From Podospora comata (lineage: Eukaryota > Ascomycota > Sordariomycetes > Sordariales > Podosporaceae): DNA of 64,000 nucleotides. Made by a program: the position numbers and the translations under genes. The DNA lies in assembly GCA_017354895.1 (NCBI GenBank), contig CP071494.1, positions 1,736,001 through 1,800,000 of the forward strand. Direction: 5' to 3'. Positions 11,753-24,229 of this stretch are shown here, in pieces (the first letter of the stretch is position 1; every line of letters starts with the position of its first letter). The notes below the pieces were generated by a model that had not been told where the DNA came from, made no database searches, and saw nothing but the letters and a program-made list of their open reading frames with translations.

Positions 11753-12668
11753 ATGGACTCTCGACTCGGTAACATGCTTAAAATGCCTCCAATATGGAAT
11801 TGGGAACAGCTTACAGACACAATATGGATTGCTTGGTCATGGTTTTGGAGTGGTGCTGCCGCGCTTTGTTCGGACGTTCTCTATTCCAAAGGGCCTCGGA
11901 AACACACCCCCTGGCTATGCCGGCTCGATATTTGGGTGAAGATCACGATGAGTGTAATTGGACTAGCTCTGACCTGTACGGGTATCTGGGCAGCCGTCTC
12001 CTCGGTGATAGAGGCCAAAACAGCAAACGAGTTGGCGCAGTGGACTTCGACCAAAGACTTTGTCGAGTTTTGCGAGTCTGTAAGTGAGGCCTTTTGTTTT
12101 GTAACAGCAGACCCGGATGGAAAAGTGACTGATAATCCAAAAGCATAACTTCAATGCTTCGAACTGTATGAGTGCTCGAAACAAAACACTTCCTCCTCCA
12201 CCCGGCTTCTCGCTGCTTAGATGGCGATCTTTGGCAGTTAGTCTATGGGGCTCCAACTCGACGCCAGAAGAAAGTCAACACTACAGCCTTGACATTACCT
12301 CGATTCTTTGTTTCGTCATCGGTGCGATTTTTCTAATCATCGTCATCGGAACCGCTCTCAGAAAAATCAGCTTTGGGCCAAGCCACCACTCTTCTAATCT
12401 TCCTCTTGCTCGCTCATCCAATGAACTCACTGAAAACAACGATCGGATTGTGCAAGAAGTCGGACCCCGTCACCGGAAATCAACTGGCAGACGTAGACGT
12501 GAAGCACGACAAGACCGAATCTCCCGATACCGAACAATCGAAAGCAATCACACGGTAGATGACGACACAAGCAGTGATGAACTATACACGCATGGAGAGG
12601 ACACGAGGCGGTCGAGGTTACGGTTGCGAAGGAGGGCGAAGAGGGTGGTAACTGGTGAGAATGTTTAG
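11753..12668 (+). CDS. Two-span membrane protein, function unknown
   Basis: Exons 11753-12079 and 12144-12668 join in phase 0 to 283 residues; the 64-bp intron begins GTAAGT and has GTGACTGATAAT before an AAAAG acceptor. One hydrophobic span lies near residues 62-85 (WVKITMSVIGLALTCTGIWA) and another near 160-183 (ILCFVIGAIFLIIVIGTAL). The loop between them holds FCESHNFNASNC, two cysteines (107, 117) and N-glycosylation sites that fit a non-cytosolic loop, plus a PPPPGF turn. The C-terminal 95 residues are basic, Ser/Arg/Asp-rich and probably disordered in the cytosol. The joined FCES-HN block is the main support for the splice. No family with known function recognised. Confidence 0.75.
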
Positions 12669-13623
12669 TTGATTCAGAATAGCAGACAATGGAAATGTTC
12701 AAACTCCAGATGGGTTATTTCCACAAAGCAGTTTGAATGGTGGATATGTAGTTGTTACGGGTTGCCATGGAAATGGTTGCGTTGAAGAAAATAATCAGAG
12801 GAAAAGCTCAACACCAGAACTGCATCATCATGGTCGTGGTGGCAGCTTCAAAGACGGAGCAAGCCCAATGTTCAAGGCAGCGGGTGTGCAGCAGCAGCAA
12901 TGCTGGCAGTCACCAGCCCAGTGGTAGAAGCGTCAAGTCGGAGGATGCAAGAATAATTCTCCAGGGAAGAGGACCTCGGTACATATATCATTTCCGCATC
13001 CAATCTTGCAAGTTACATCAGCCACCGGGCCAGAATGGGGGGGTGGTCAGATTGGATAAAGCGATGGAGCGGGTCGAAGTCGTGCTCTAGGTTGCCTAGA
13101 AAACCCAGGGTTCAATTCTACCTGTACGCTTTGTTATTAGGTGGTTTTCGATCGTTGGTATCGTGGGGAGTTTGACGTCTAGCACTCGGGGGGGTGCGAT
13201 GCCTCTTACAACCTACATATTCGAAGTGCCGGCGAGCTTTTTTGTCATTTTCGAAGCTATTGATCTTTTTTATTATTATTTAACTGCGGTGTTGAGGGAG
13301 ATGTTCCATCAACAAGCTCCCGGAAGAGTGAAGCTGTCAACAAAAAAGCAGAGTGGTTGTGATCTGGGAGCGAGTCGAACCAGCAGCTCAGGGACAGGGT
13401 TAGGGTTCTTTGCTCTGACTTACACGACCGATTGATTGGCGCTAGATCTTTTAATTGAGTGGATCCCCTTAACGCGTCGAGACGCGTCTCCCGCCATAAT
13501 TGTCCACCACTTAACTCAGCACCCTTGCGCCAGCCGACCTGTCCAGTCAACAACTCCACGAAACACATACGCTCGTGATTCTTGAGCAATCAGTCTTGAA
13601 GTTGCGCTGTACAATCAACCACA
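12669..13623. other. Intergenic region with primase promoter
   Basis: About 950 bp. The proximal 230 bp hold the telobox and MCB elements listed separately. The distal part has no recognised gene; a GGTTCAATTC match near 13109 is not part of a tRNA. Confidence 0.55.
13396..13487 (+). promoter_or_regulatory. Telobox and paired MCB elements upstream of primase
   Basis: AGGGTTAGGGTT at 13396-13407 is two telomere repeats in a row, the binding motif of Tbf1/Taz-type Myb proteins. Two ACGCGT hexamers at 13472-13477 and 13482-13487 are MluI cell-cycle boxes spaced 10 bp (one helical turn), the target of the MBF (Mbp1/Cdc10-type) G1/S factor. They lie about 137-230 bp before the primase ATG. DNA-replication genes are classic MBF targets in yeasts, so the assignment is well motivated though untested here. 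Confidence 0.7.
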
Positions 13624-15384
13624 ATGAACCGTATCGACGCCAAGAGGCGCAATGTCGTCGACCATCGCAAGAAGCAGTTCGCCGAGGCAACTTACCAGCC
13701 GCAACAATACCCCCACCGCCTCAACTTCTACACCACCCCTCCAACAGCAGATATTACTCTCGAGCAGTTTGAACAATGGGCTATCGACAGACTAAGGATT
13801 CTTGCCGAGCTCGAGGCTTGCTCGTTCAGGAACAAGACACCGGCGGAAACAGCGGCGCACATGGAACCACTACTCAAGAAATACCTCCCTCTTGATAACA
13901 ATAGCTCGAATCACTCCCAGCTGTTCGCCCAGAGGCAAAAAGATCACTACAGCCATTTTATTCTTCGTCTTGCGTTCTCTTCAACGGAGGACTTGCGCCG
14001 TCGGTTTACTCGTGTCGAATCGATGCTTTTCAGATTGCGCTTCCAGGGCGATGACATGAAGGAGCGCAACGCTTTTGTGCGCACGCTGAATCTTGATTGG
14101 GAACCAGTCTCGGAGGAGGAGAAAACGGAACTTGCCGCCGAGCTGGCAGCTACAGTTGGGTTCTCCGGCAAGAGAGGGCAACCGACGGTGCAGGATGAGG
14201 AGTGGTCAAAGGTAGATTGGGAAAGAGTCCCTGATTTGATCGAGCACAGAAAGGTGTTTGTCAAAAGGGGGAAAGCCTATGTCCCATCGAGGGAGCAGCA
14301 GAGTATGGTCATGACGGAGTTTAACGCCCGTCTGGAGAAGTCGTTGGAGGTAAACACCCCTTTTCCCAACCCCCCCTCATATACCTAAATTAACTCTCCC
14401 CAGCTCACAGCCCGCGCCCTCCCCCGGCTCGACGAAGATGATCGCCTCACCCCTATCCTGAACCACCTCTCCAAAAACTTCATCGCCCCGGACTCAGTCT
14501 ACACCAACTCCTCCTCGGCCATCGAAGGCGCCGAGATCTCCGCCCGCAACATCGACAACCTCTCCCAACACTTCCCCATGTGCATGGCCCACCTCCACCG
14601 CACCCTCCGCCGCGACTCCAAGCTCCGTCACTTTGGCCGCCTGCAATACACCCTCTTCCTCAAGGGCATCGGTCTAAACCTCGAGGAGTGTCTTGTCTTC
14701 TGGCGGTCCTCCTTCAACAAGATGACCGACGACGAGTTCAACAAGGGATACCGGTACAACGTCCGTCACGTCTACGGTGATGTAGGCGGTGACTCCAACA
14801 GGAGAAGCGGGGGCTACAGTCCGTACAGTTGTCAGAAGATCCTAACGGAGCATGCTCCCGGTAACGGGGAGGCGCATGGGTGTCCGTACAGGCATTTTGA
14901 CGAGCAGAATTTGATGACGCTGCTGGAGGGGGTGGGGATTAGTGATAAGGGGGTGCTGCAGGGGGTGAGGGAGGATAAGCAGAAGCAGAAGTTTCATATG
15001 GCTTGTAATAGGTATGTTCTGGATCTGTTTATGTTGTGTGTTGGTTTGCATCGTTGGACCTTGGGGGGAAGGTCTAGAAGGTCCAGATGTCTTGGCTAGA
15101 TGGGGATGGGGACTGGTTCATGTTGTGAAACAAGGACCCTGCATATTTGCTTGTTGCATTTCGTACGAGGGGTGGTCTAGATTGCTGACATTCTTTTGAC
15201 TACTAGGGTATTTGAATACGTTCACAAGAACGAGCTCAGGAGGGCAAAGGACGAGGGTATCATGACGGCTGCGCAGTTGGAGACGATTGTGCATCCTAAT
15301 GAGTATTTCAAGAGGAGTTACTTGTTGAAGAATCTGGGCAAGATGAAAAAGGAAGGGGACGGCGATGTGAAGATGGAGGGTTGA
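13624..15384 (+). CDS. PRI2: DNA primase large subunit
   Basis: Regulatory Fe-S subunit of the pol alpha-primase complex that makes RNA primers in S phase. Exons 13624-14349, 14404-15011 and 15207-15384 give 503 residues; introns are 54 and 195 bp. The start MNRIDAKRRN is the only good ATG and sits just downstream of S-phase promoter elements. The four cluster cysteines are visible at about 302 (HFPMC), 385 (PYSCQK), 402 (AHGCPYRHF) and 443 (HMACNR), a spacing of 83/17/41 that closely matches yeast Pri2. The third exon carries the conserved PNEYFKRSY end (VHPNEYFKRS), followed by a short Lys/Asp/Glu tail. Exon 2 codons end mostly in C up to about 14780 and in G/T afterwards. Confidence 0.96.
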
Positions 15385-16377
15385 GAGGTTGTACAAATCA
15401 CGAGTAAGGATAGGATAGGATAGGGATGGGCGTTGTAAGAAGGAAACACCTGGTAATTTTCGACATGATGTATGACTTACCTAGAAATCGGCGGTGAGGT
15501 TTGAGGTTATACAACAGTCAGTTCCTCTCTGTCAGACGGGATACGAACAAATCAGGCTGTGGTTGGGTCTCAGTCCCTTGTTTTCTGACTGTCTCGGTCC
15601 CCTATTCTTTCTGCCTTTGTCTTGAACACAAGACTTGGAACTCATCCAATCGAGAAGGTTACACACCACCGAACATCCAGATCTGATATCTTTTTCGCTT
15701 TCTTCTTGTGAAGATGGAACGTTATCCCAAGGCGTCCGTCCATTCTCATCAAGTGACCGTCCCAAATGTCACCTCGTCGGGAAATTGACTAACCTACATT
15801 CACACACACAAAGATAACGCACCCACCCCGTCATTGAGAGGTCTAGATCTTTCAGCGGTGTATTCGGCCGCGGATATAGTAGTCTAAATTTGGTGCTGTC
15901 TTGTGTAATGTAGTGTAGCATATAAGGCATCAAAGCCTTTGTAAACCCTAACCTGCCACCCCTACCCCCTGTTGTTGTTGGTGCCTGAGAATGATCAGCG
16001 AGACGTTCTAGGCCCCTCTCGCAACAAGTCTAGAAGCCTAACTCCGTTCCCAGACAGCGTGGGGTGTACTACCCGACTGTATCCGTTCCCAAGATATTTG
16101 TGTTCCGTCAAAGGAAATGTCACCACCCCGTCGGCGTGTCTGCCCCGAGCCTGTAGTGTGTCTTTCCGTGAGGCGGTAAGCTCGTGTCATAAATGCAGGT
16201 GCCCGAGAGTACAAAACACCAACTACACCCCTTCGGCAGTAGGAGAAGGCGTGCATGATTGACTGTTGGGGTAGTAATAACCTGGAGGATGCAGGTAGTA
16301 GCAGCATGACTGAGCCTGGTACAGTACAGCTGTCCATGGGGCAGTGAAAGCCATGAACAAGCCCCGAAGACCGAGAA

Positions 16378-16412
16378 GAGGGTGTGGGTGTGGGTGTGGG
16401 TGTGTGTGTTTG
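16378..16412 (+). repeat. GGGTGT minisatellite
   Basis: About four copies of GGGTGT followed by a short GT run. Simple repeat with no coding role seen. Confidence 0.7.
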
Positions 16413-17101
16413 CCATTCTCATACTCACACAAAGGAACCATTCCCGTTTCATGCAGTTATTCACAAACCCGGGGAAGGACTTCAATAAATGCATCACCAA
16501 AGAAGAAAAAAAAACACCGTAGATCCCTTCCGTTTCTGGAACGGGAAGGATGGAAAGCCTCAAAAACAGCTGCCCGTCCAGCCAGCCCGTTTTAAAACCA
16601 GAGAGAGGTGCATCCCGAGGGGCCGAAGAGGTAAGGTGCTTGGGTCTTGTCTGTTCTCCATGCAATGCAGGTCCAAAAAGGTAAAAAAGCCTGTTTTTCT
16701 TTTTGGCGAGCGAAATAATATTCTGGTCTATTTGTTCTTTTGCTTCTTGATGAACTGATTGTCAGACGACATCCTAAACTGCCCGTGATTCCCCGTGATG
16801 CTTTATCTCTCTCGCCTTTTATTCATATTTTTCGCAAACGTAGCGCCGAGTTGTGTCAAGTCCAGAACTTCAAATAATTTTTTGGGAGAGCAAAAAGGTT
16901 CCAGACCCTCTTGGCTACGGATCATCCCAGGGTTGAGGTCGATTCTCCCCGCTGATCCAACAAGACAGGAATATTCTTGTGGTTTCGATTTTACATAAAA
17001 TTCATCTTTCCTTTTCATTCAACAAGATTAATCGCCCTTGGAATTAATGTTCACGATGCTTCCGCTCTCTGGTGTCGAGCCTTGACCGGGAAAGGAAAAG
17101 T

Positions 17102-17123
17102 GGGCGGAGAAAATCCTCCGCCC
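17102..17123 (+). other. Perfect GC-rich hairpin
   Basis: GGGCGGAG and CTCCGCCC pair without mismatch around a 6-nt loop (AAAATC). Isolated within a 4.6-kb gene-poor region; could be part of a non-coding RNA or chance. Confidence 0.4.
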
Positions 17124-19963
17124 TGGCCTTCTTTCTTGTCCACCTTGTCCCCTGCTGCCAACTTGCCAAAAAGCTTGTTCCTCTCACTTCACTCCTCCCC
17201 CGCACTCTCAACGGCTGTCATCAGGCAGTTGTCACGGCAGACATCCAGACAAGGCAAAAAAATGATGGTATTCCCAGATCGGACATCAAAGTGTGAGATC
17301 GGTCCGAACCGGCAAAACATGTCACGTTCTGTTTCTTTTGTTTCCTTTCAGTGACTGCTCGGCGAGGTGCCCGGGAGCGGGAGGGGGGGTTTTATTCAAC
17401 CATGGGAGGGAGAAGAAAAAGATGGCGGAATTAGATCCGTGAGTCTCGATGTTCTTGATAAGCTCCCTTTCCGCGAAATTGGAGTGTGTATTATGTGCTA
17501 TCACGTGAGGTTGTGGATTAGGCTTGGGCTGGTTCTGGATTGGGGTTAGTTTTGATGCCATCATCATCGCTATGTCATCGGTACACTAGGGAAAGAGAAA
17601 ACAGTGACGATGCCTTCAGATATGAAGAAACAGAGGCCATGGCTGCGTCATTTGGCTACAGGACTCCCCTTTCACTCCGAGCGGATATACCATATCATCA
17701 ATACTTGGGCACCAGGGGTTTGTGTTGTGTTGCAGCAAACCCCGATATCAGCCTGACGCGTTGTGGTTCCTTGTCTCCGCAAAATCATGTCGAGAGCGGG
17801 GAGGGGGGCGGTTGTTCAATGTGATCTTCACAAGGAATCGCAGGCGCGAGTCACCTTATTGTTCTCGGAGAGCCTCCCGGAATCCTGCGCCTATTGGAGG
17901 TGCCGGTTGTGTGTCGTACATCTATCTACCTCACAGCAACGGCGATGCAGGTTGACAAGGTGCGTAAGGGCCGGAAAGCGCAGCATGAGGTCATATGCAG
18001 CGGGTGGGTCGGTCGGAGTTGGTGATATGTCATTATCGTCGTTGGGGAACAAGAGTTCCAGCAGGGAGCAGGACCCTGTGTTGTTTCGGAGTGACAGGTA
18101 TGTGCAGTGGGAGGATAATAGCTCAACTGACGCAGGGTTGAGATAATCTCCGAAGGTGAGCAGAAGAAGACCCTTTTCTGTTGGCTCCTGTTGCCGGAGC
18201 TGGTCCCGCTTGTGTTGTTGGATGGGCTCTTCCGTGAATCCCGATGGACGTCATCGTCGACGAGTTATGGACCAAGCTGTCCCTGCCAAGCGAGCCGAGA
18301 ATGTTGTCTTGCTCTTTGCTGCAAATGTGGGTATCAAGTGCCGAAGATGTTTGTCTTTTAGCCATCTAAAGAGTCTTGACACTATCGAGGATTGTCTATC
18401 AGGCATATGTCACTGTCGGTCAGTGGGTGATTTGGCACTGTTGATGATATGATTGTTGATCATCTCCTCTTCATAGCTTCCGGCGACATGCATTGTAACT
18501 CGTGTCTGCACCGCGGAGAATTTTTGTGGTTTCCAATGATAGAACTGGCTGTGTGCATACAGGAGGGGCTGGTTGAGCTGTTGAAAGCTGCAAGCTGCAA
18601 CAGCTTCAAAAGCAGGGAAGTAAGCTCTTCCTGCAGCGGCTTATTCCACTGGATGAGACTTGGGGTCTTAAAACATCTGCAAGTGTGTGTCCAATGAAGC
18701 CGTTACAACAGAACAACTGGCACAGCAACCTCTCTTCTCACTTGCTCGTCTCGGTAGCCCGCCCGTGCTGCACTCGGTGCGGGACCTGCCCTGGTTTTCT
18801 GTACTACTTTAGGCCGTGGGGGCTATCTCCATACCCGACCACGCATTGTACAGCTAGAACCATAAACATTCACAGGAAGCAGCTCTCAGGAATGGCAATG
18901 AGTTGAGTATCTTTGTTGTGTATATTCATGATCTCGATCTCGTAAAGAAACCTGAATATTCTCTGTGGGTATCTCTTAGATCCTCGGATAATTATCCACC
19001 CATGCGTGTAACATTCCCTTCCCTTTTGAGTGACCAAATAACCCTCCCATGATGCCATGATTCCAGAATTCCCATATCCCGATTTCCCATCCGTTTCCAC
19101 CCAAGAAGAAACCCAAACGCCGCGCTCGATGATGATGATGATGATGATAAGCTCGGTGAATAATCCAGAAAAAATGAAGTAGTATGAAAAAGGGTAAAAA
19201 GCCCTCAGTAGATTGCATGAAAGCGGGTGTCGGTTACATCTGCCCCCTCCTGATGACGACTTCAGCCGGCGCGAAGGCTGGAGCACGTCTACGTCAGAGC
19301 TTCGCTTGGCGATAGACAGGGGTGCGTTTTGCAGCCTGACCATTGGTGGAAAAGCCGTTTTCTGAATGACATGCAAGCGACTGGCCAATCACGTCGTGAC
19401 CTCCCGCTGCAGCTTGCTGCACAATGATGAACACCTTGCGACACAGGTGTCGCTTTGTGTTGATTTGGAGAATTGACAAGAGTTGCGCGCCCATGGGGCT
19501 GTCCTGAACCTGGCAGCAAAGGACGGGCTATGTCGATCTGGATCTCAGGGTCTTGCTGGTCGAGACCCTGAAAAACAAACATGGAAATGTGCGAGCAAGA
19601 TCGATAATGTGCCGTGTAGCTGTTGGTTGGCGAATTATTAGACGAGCTCTTCGTGGCCTGCAACGAAGGGCATCGATTTGGCCAGGACTGTCCGTATAAG
19701 GTGGTTTGTGCAGGCCATGATTGGTGAGAATTGGCGGCTGAGAGCAAGGCTGTCGCTTCGATATATGAGCGTTGCTGGTGTAAACCCGAGCCGAAGAGGA
19801 ACCACCAGCCCGGCATTGCCGGTGCGCTGACAGAACTCTTGAGATGTGATCAAAAACTCTCACATCTCAGTTTCTGCCTGCGTCTGGTGGAAGATGTCGG
19901 CAATGACGAGCAAAGCGAGTCCGTGAGGTTTTTTTTGGCATGTCGCTTCTAGAGGTTTGTAGT

Positions 19964-20251
19964 TCACGTGTAGCCAACCATCTTAGCGCATCTGTTGCAA
20001 TAGTAGATGTTGGTACCGATTTGGACCATTCCAGAGCTGTTGGGGTCGTCGGTGCTGGTCAACTCTTCGGCACGCGCACATCGCAAGCAGCGGATCACGG
20101 AGACCTGTACGGGGCGCTGTGTGGAATCCATGCTGTGTCGTACTGAGGATCGTGAGCTGGAGCTGGAGAGGTCTGAATCCGAAGCGGAGTAGGATGATGA
20201 AGAGGAGCCGGAGAGGGAGCTATATGGTGCCTTTGGACGGTAAGACGACAT
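19964..20251 (-). CDS. Small zinc-ribbon protein, function unknown
   Basis: Single-exon frame of 95 residues beginning MSSYRPKAPYSSLSG. The first 45 residues are Ser-rich and probably disordered. The C-terminal half has two CxxC knuckles, RCLRCARA and YYCNRCAKMV, separated by about 27 residues, which fits a four-cysteine zinc ribbon. The second knuckle is nearly at the C-terminus (stop at 19964-19966). I recognise the layout as one of several tiny zinc-ribbon proteins of sordariomycetes without a known role; RNA or protein binding would be typical for such a fold. It stands alone between two long gene-poor stretches, so there is no context to help. Confidence 0.7.
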   Translation of the reverse strand: MSSYRPKAPYSSLSGSSSSSYSASDSDLSSSSSRSSVRHSMDSTQRPVQVSVIRCLRCARAEELTSTDDPNSSGMVQIGTNIYYCNRCAKMVGYT

Positions 20252-22384
20252 AGTGTCTGAGTCGTTCGTAGTAGCGGCGATTAAATGGCTGTTGTTTGTC
20301 GAGACCAGAGAGGAGCTCGACCATCGGATAAGAAACTGACTTGGGTTGAGGCCAGCGTTGAATGTTTATTTTTGGTATCCTTGGGGTGAGGAGGAGAATT
20401 GGTGAGGGGAGTGTGTGCCTTTATGATGTTGGGAGTGAGAGCGAGATGTGGGTAAAAGGGATGGACTGGGCCAGACCAAGACTTTATTCGTCTGGCTGGG
20501 TCCAACCAACAGGAGCCTGGACATTGGGGTGTGGGAGAAAAGCTCATGCTTGCCAGGGACGGGAGCAGGGGGGGGGTGTGCGTCTCTGGCTACGCTACAG
20601 CGACACCGGGTAGCCCGCTGTAAGTCACACAGAACGCCCTGCTCTTGGCTCTTGGCTTAAACTTACGCCCCGTTACATGAATGGTTTCTTGATCAGCGGG
20701 TTTGTCCTACCAAAAAGTCCTACTTTCGTGGACACACGTATGACCCATATGCTGCAGCAGACAAACAAACTGTGAATCAATGGCCCGAGGCTGAAGCTGG
20801 GCATGCTCAAGTTTCGTCCGTCCGTCTCTAATCTCTCGGTGCAAGCAGCGGCGCCGTTTGAAGATTTGACGGACTGCATCAACCAAACGTTATGGAAGTG
20901 TTGCTGCCGGAGTCTTATTTTCGCTCGCCACAAAGAGCCATCCGCAGGTGTCAGAGCAGGATGTCCTGTGTTGTCCAGACGAAGGATTGCGTGCTCTGCT
21001 CTGGTCTGGACTCGGGTTCGTGCATATTACCTGCCAATCCAGACCACGATCTCTCTTTCAAAGCCCGATCGCACTGCCCAGACACGCGGCTTGCCCTTGA
21101 ACGCAGCGGCAGGATCCACGCTGAAAGGTCGCCTGCCACTGGCAGCGCAGTGTTAGAAAAACAACCTCTCACGTGCTGTGCCTGAGGTCGCTCCGGTTAC
21201 CTAATCCCCAGCAGCCAAGTGGAAAATTACCAAATTCACGACACATTGTGCATTGTGAGGGTTGGGGCTGTTGAAATCTCTGTGCCAAGAGAAAAATCCA
21301 GTTAAAGGAATGAAGCTTCATGCGTGGTGCGGCCCTCACCCGGTGTTCGGCTCTGCTTAGAACAATGGCGAACCTCCGAAAACATTCCACCCTCTTTTCT
21401 CGGCCAGGTTGATGCCGACTTGTCCGAGGTCGCCATTTGTACTGTGTATTGTACCGTCAATTAAACATCAGGAACCTGAAACATTCACCATTTACTCTTA
21501 TCTCCACTCATTTCTAGCTCTCACGGACGTCTTCTTTGATACTGCTCCCGTCGTCCAGTTGACAGAAAAGCTCCTGACCACTGATGGTGGCCATTCGCAG
21601 CAACACACGCAAGCAGTATCTGCTACACCTAATACATCGGAATGAGAATGCATCTGTGGATGACTCCCTTCCTCAAACAACAGTTCAAACAGAGGCAATT
21701 TAGGACCCCGATACAAGAAAGCACTGTCTCTTCACAAATGTTTGTGCGTTTTCTGCCACCAAAAAGGCTTGCGTCTTGAGCGGGGTCGCTGCCCCTGGCC
21801 AACCTTAATCCCCGCCAGATGCGGACCGTTTCAAGAGTCAGACCCACTCGGAAGAAGCTGGTTGGGCTGAAAGCCAGCTTGCCCACCACGAATTCGCAAA
21901 TTCAAGGCAGAGCATCATGGTTAGAGCATTTCCACGATTTCCCTATCGACTTCTTTGGAAATGCCATATTTCTCCGATGCCTGCTCACTCGCAGCTCTTG
22001 TTTTGGTTACACAATTTGCCCTTGAAACTGCTCCATCAAAATCGGGCTCAACCCCTCCAGCTCGCGGTCAATTCCCGCCCTGTTTCTGCCCTGTTAGGGT
22101 ATCCTTACGGGCCGGCCCTTCCAGGTTGTCAACGTTCTGGAATCCTGCGGCCCTTCCGTCTGGCGGAGACTGAGAGCTTAGGTTGTGCGTTCGAGACCGA
22201 TCGATCTATCCAAAACAGAATCACGCACACAGTCACACAAACTTCCTTTCTCACTCTCCTGATTCTCGAATCCACCCGAGTTTTCTCCAACTGTGAACTA
22301 ACACCCTACTTCAGCTTGGCAGGGCCCTACTGGGTAGGCTTGCGACGTTGGAGGGCGTGAAGGCAGGCTGACACCCTGCCCACA

Positions 22385-22550
22385 AATGAATCGACACAGT
22401 AAAAGTGAGTTAACATATATTATTTTATAGGCCATACTTCAAAAAGCAAATTAATAGGTCTTCCAAACATCTTTCAAGGCCTATTAACTATCTTTGAAAG
22501 CGTAATGACCATCTTTCAAGGCATAATTTATGATATGGATATGGGAGCCT
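22385..22550. repeat. AT-rich island with direct and inverted repeats
   Basis: Three near-copies of CATCTTTCAAGGC start at 22468, 22489 and 22510, that is at 21-bp intervals; the middle copy differs at about three positions. TTAATAGG (22451-22458) and CCTATTAA (22480-22487) form an inverted repeat. The island is much richer in A/T than its surroundings. Confidence 0.55.
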
Positions 22551-23683
22551 ACTTGTGTGTGTCAACTATTCGGTGGTGATGGTGACTCTGATAATGCCCC
22601 TAGATAAGATGGGGAGCGGGGTATCAGGAAGGTAGCCTCCGCAACCATGCAAGCCATCAATGTGATCGCTTTTGTCCAATGCCCATACTTCACCATACAA
22701 AATGCCATGCCCGATGGCTGACCATGGCCTTCGATCGCCCCTCCTCGCCGTGGTGACATGCTCGGCTGATATAGCTTGCAGGTGTGGCGCGTGTTTGGTG
22801 TCCATCAATCAATCAATCAGGGGCGAGGACCTCGCCGTGCTGGCGTGCCATCGAGATCGATAACAGGAGAGATCTCGATGAGGAGGATCTCCAAGACTGC
22901 TTACCTACATAAATAACAAAAAGCTTAAAACACCGTCCGTCCGCTGCATCTCGATGCCTTTGCCCCTCTCTGACTTTTGGCTTTCCACCGGGCTGGCTGA
23001 ACCGACCCAGTGCTTCTCGACACTCGACACACACACCAATGTCTACTTCTCTGCCTGCCACCACAGTGTTCATACCACCCCAACTGGCAGCCAACATCGA
23101 ATCATGGGGTGTGACGCACGCGCGGTTTGTATCTGATGGAGTGTCTACCTACATAAAACCCACCCACGGCCATCGAGGAATGAACCGACATCGAACTTTC
23201 AAACTATATCTCGTAACCAATCCCAACACAATCTGGTTCTACCTGCCGCCTTAAGTTTACAGACATGGTCGATGACCGACCCGATATCGATCCGACCAGG
23301 CGTACAACAAATCTTATGGTTCCTCTCACCACCTGCAAATCGTGTCAATCTCCCGGCTCACTTATATTTACAACAGGCAAAGATCTTCAAGTTCTCCCAA
23401 CACTCGCATCGTAGAATCCCCCCCTGATCTGAACTATCCTTGTAAGCACAAGTGGGCGTGGCATTAGCGACCGACCGACCGGCCACAAGCCATCTCTCAG
23501 TCGGTAGATTAGATCACCGAGTATGTGGTAAGAAGACCTCTCGCTCTCGCGCCATCAGACAAAGACAAAAGGCTCTTTTTTAGTTTCGCCGGCAGAGAGA
23601 ATTAGCAAAGTTTCTTACCAATCCAAGTTGAAGCAGCAACGGGACGGGCTTAAACAAACCCGGCCTATAACCGTTCTCTTTTG

Positions 23684-23685
<2 letters not shown>

Positions 23686-23714
<29 letters not shown>
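23686..23714 (+). repeat. Poly-T tract (29 nt)
   Basis: An uninterrupted run of 29 T. Could be an unstable mononucleotide repeat or, read on the minus strand, the tail of an old retroposed copy; flanks show no element. Confidence 0.8.
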
Positions 23715-23718
<4 letters not shown>

Positions 23719-24229
23719 AATGCGCACGGAGTTCCATGTACGTAAGAATGTGGAGAGGGGAGTTTAAAGAAACTGAAACTTGAAGACACCAGTCAACAAA
23801 GAACGGATGGTGCCAGAATGTCGGGTTCGCATTTTGGCTTTCAGAAAAGTTCTCCACCAAGTTCTCCGCGGACGGGAGTGTGTCTGATTTGTCAACCGTT
23901 CCGTTGGGACTTGACAGGGACAGCAACAGGGCGGGATGGATATCAGACGGAACTGATTAATGTTTCTTTGATTATGCGTGATGGGATAGGGTTTTTAGGT
24001 CAAGCCACGGTTGCAAAGATAACGTATGACTGGATGCTTTCGGAAGAGAGGTGGGATCTGGCCCAGGCTGTTGGGTCAGGAACGAAAGGGGGATGTGGAT
24101 ATCTGGGGAAGAAGAAAGGATTTTTGCATCCTTGGGTCGAGAGGGACATGAGGGTGATGATGGTCTTGAGGGAGGATGAACTGGTTCATTGTTTAACGTG
24201 GAGGAGTGATGGACCCGAGTAGTCGGACC

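Larger units (their letters stand above)
15385..19963. other. Long gene-poor region
   Basis: About 4.6 kb with only short open frames on both strands and no recognisable domain. It contains a (GGGTGT)n tract near 16380-16410, a (GAT)6 tract near 19130-19147 and a perfect GC-rich hairpin at 17102-17123. It may hold a long 3' UTR of primase, ncRNA or decayed sequence; none can be shown from sequence alone. Confidence 0.5.

Noticed and set aside
13095-13125. GGGTTCAATTCTACC resembling a tRNA B box
   Set aside because: The flanking five-base stems are not complementary and no cloverleaf fits.
13360-13385. GAGTCGAACCAGC resembling a minus-strand tRNA T arm
   Set aside because: Stem halves GAGCG and CCAGC do not pair; no anticodon arm found.
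23818-24222. 134-codon plus-strand frame
   Set aside because: Could be a small orphan, but it lacks a signal peptide, domain, splice partner or coding-like codon bias.
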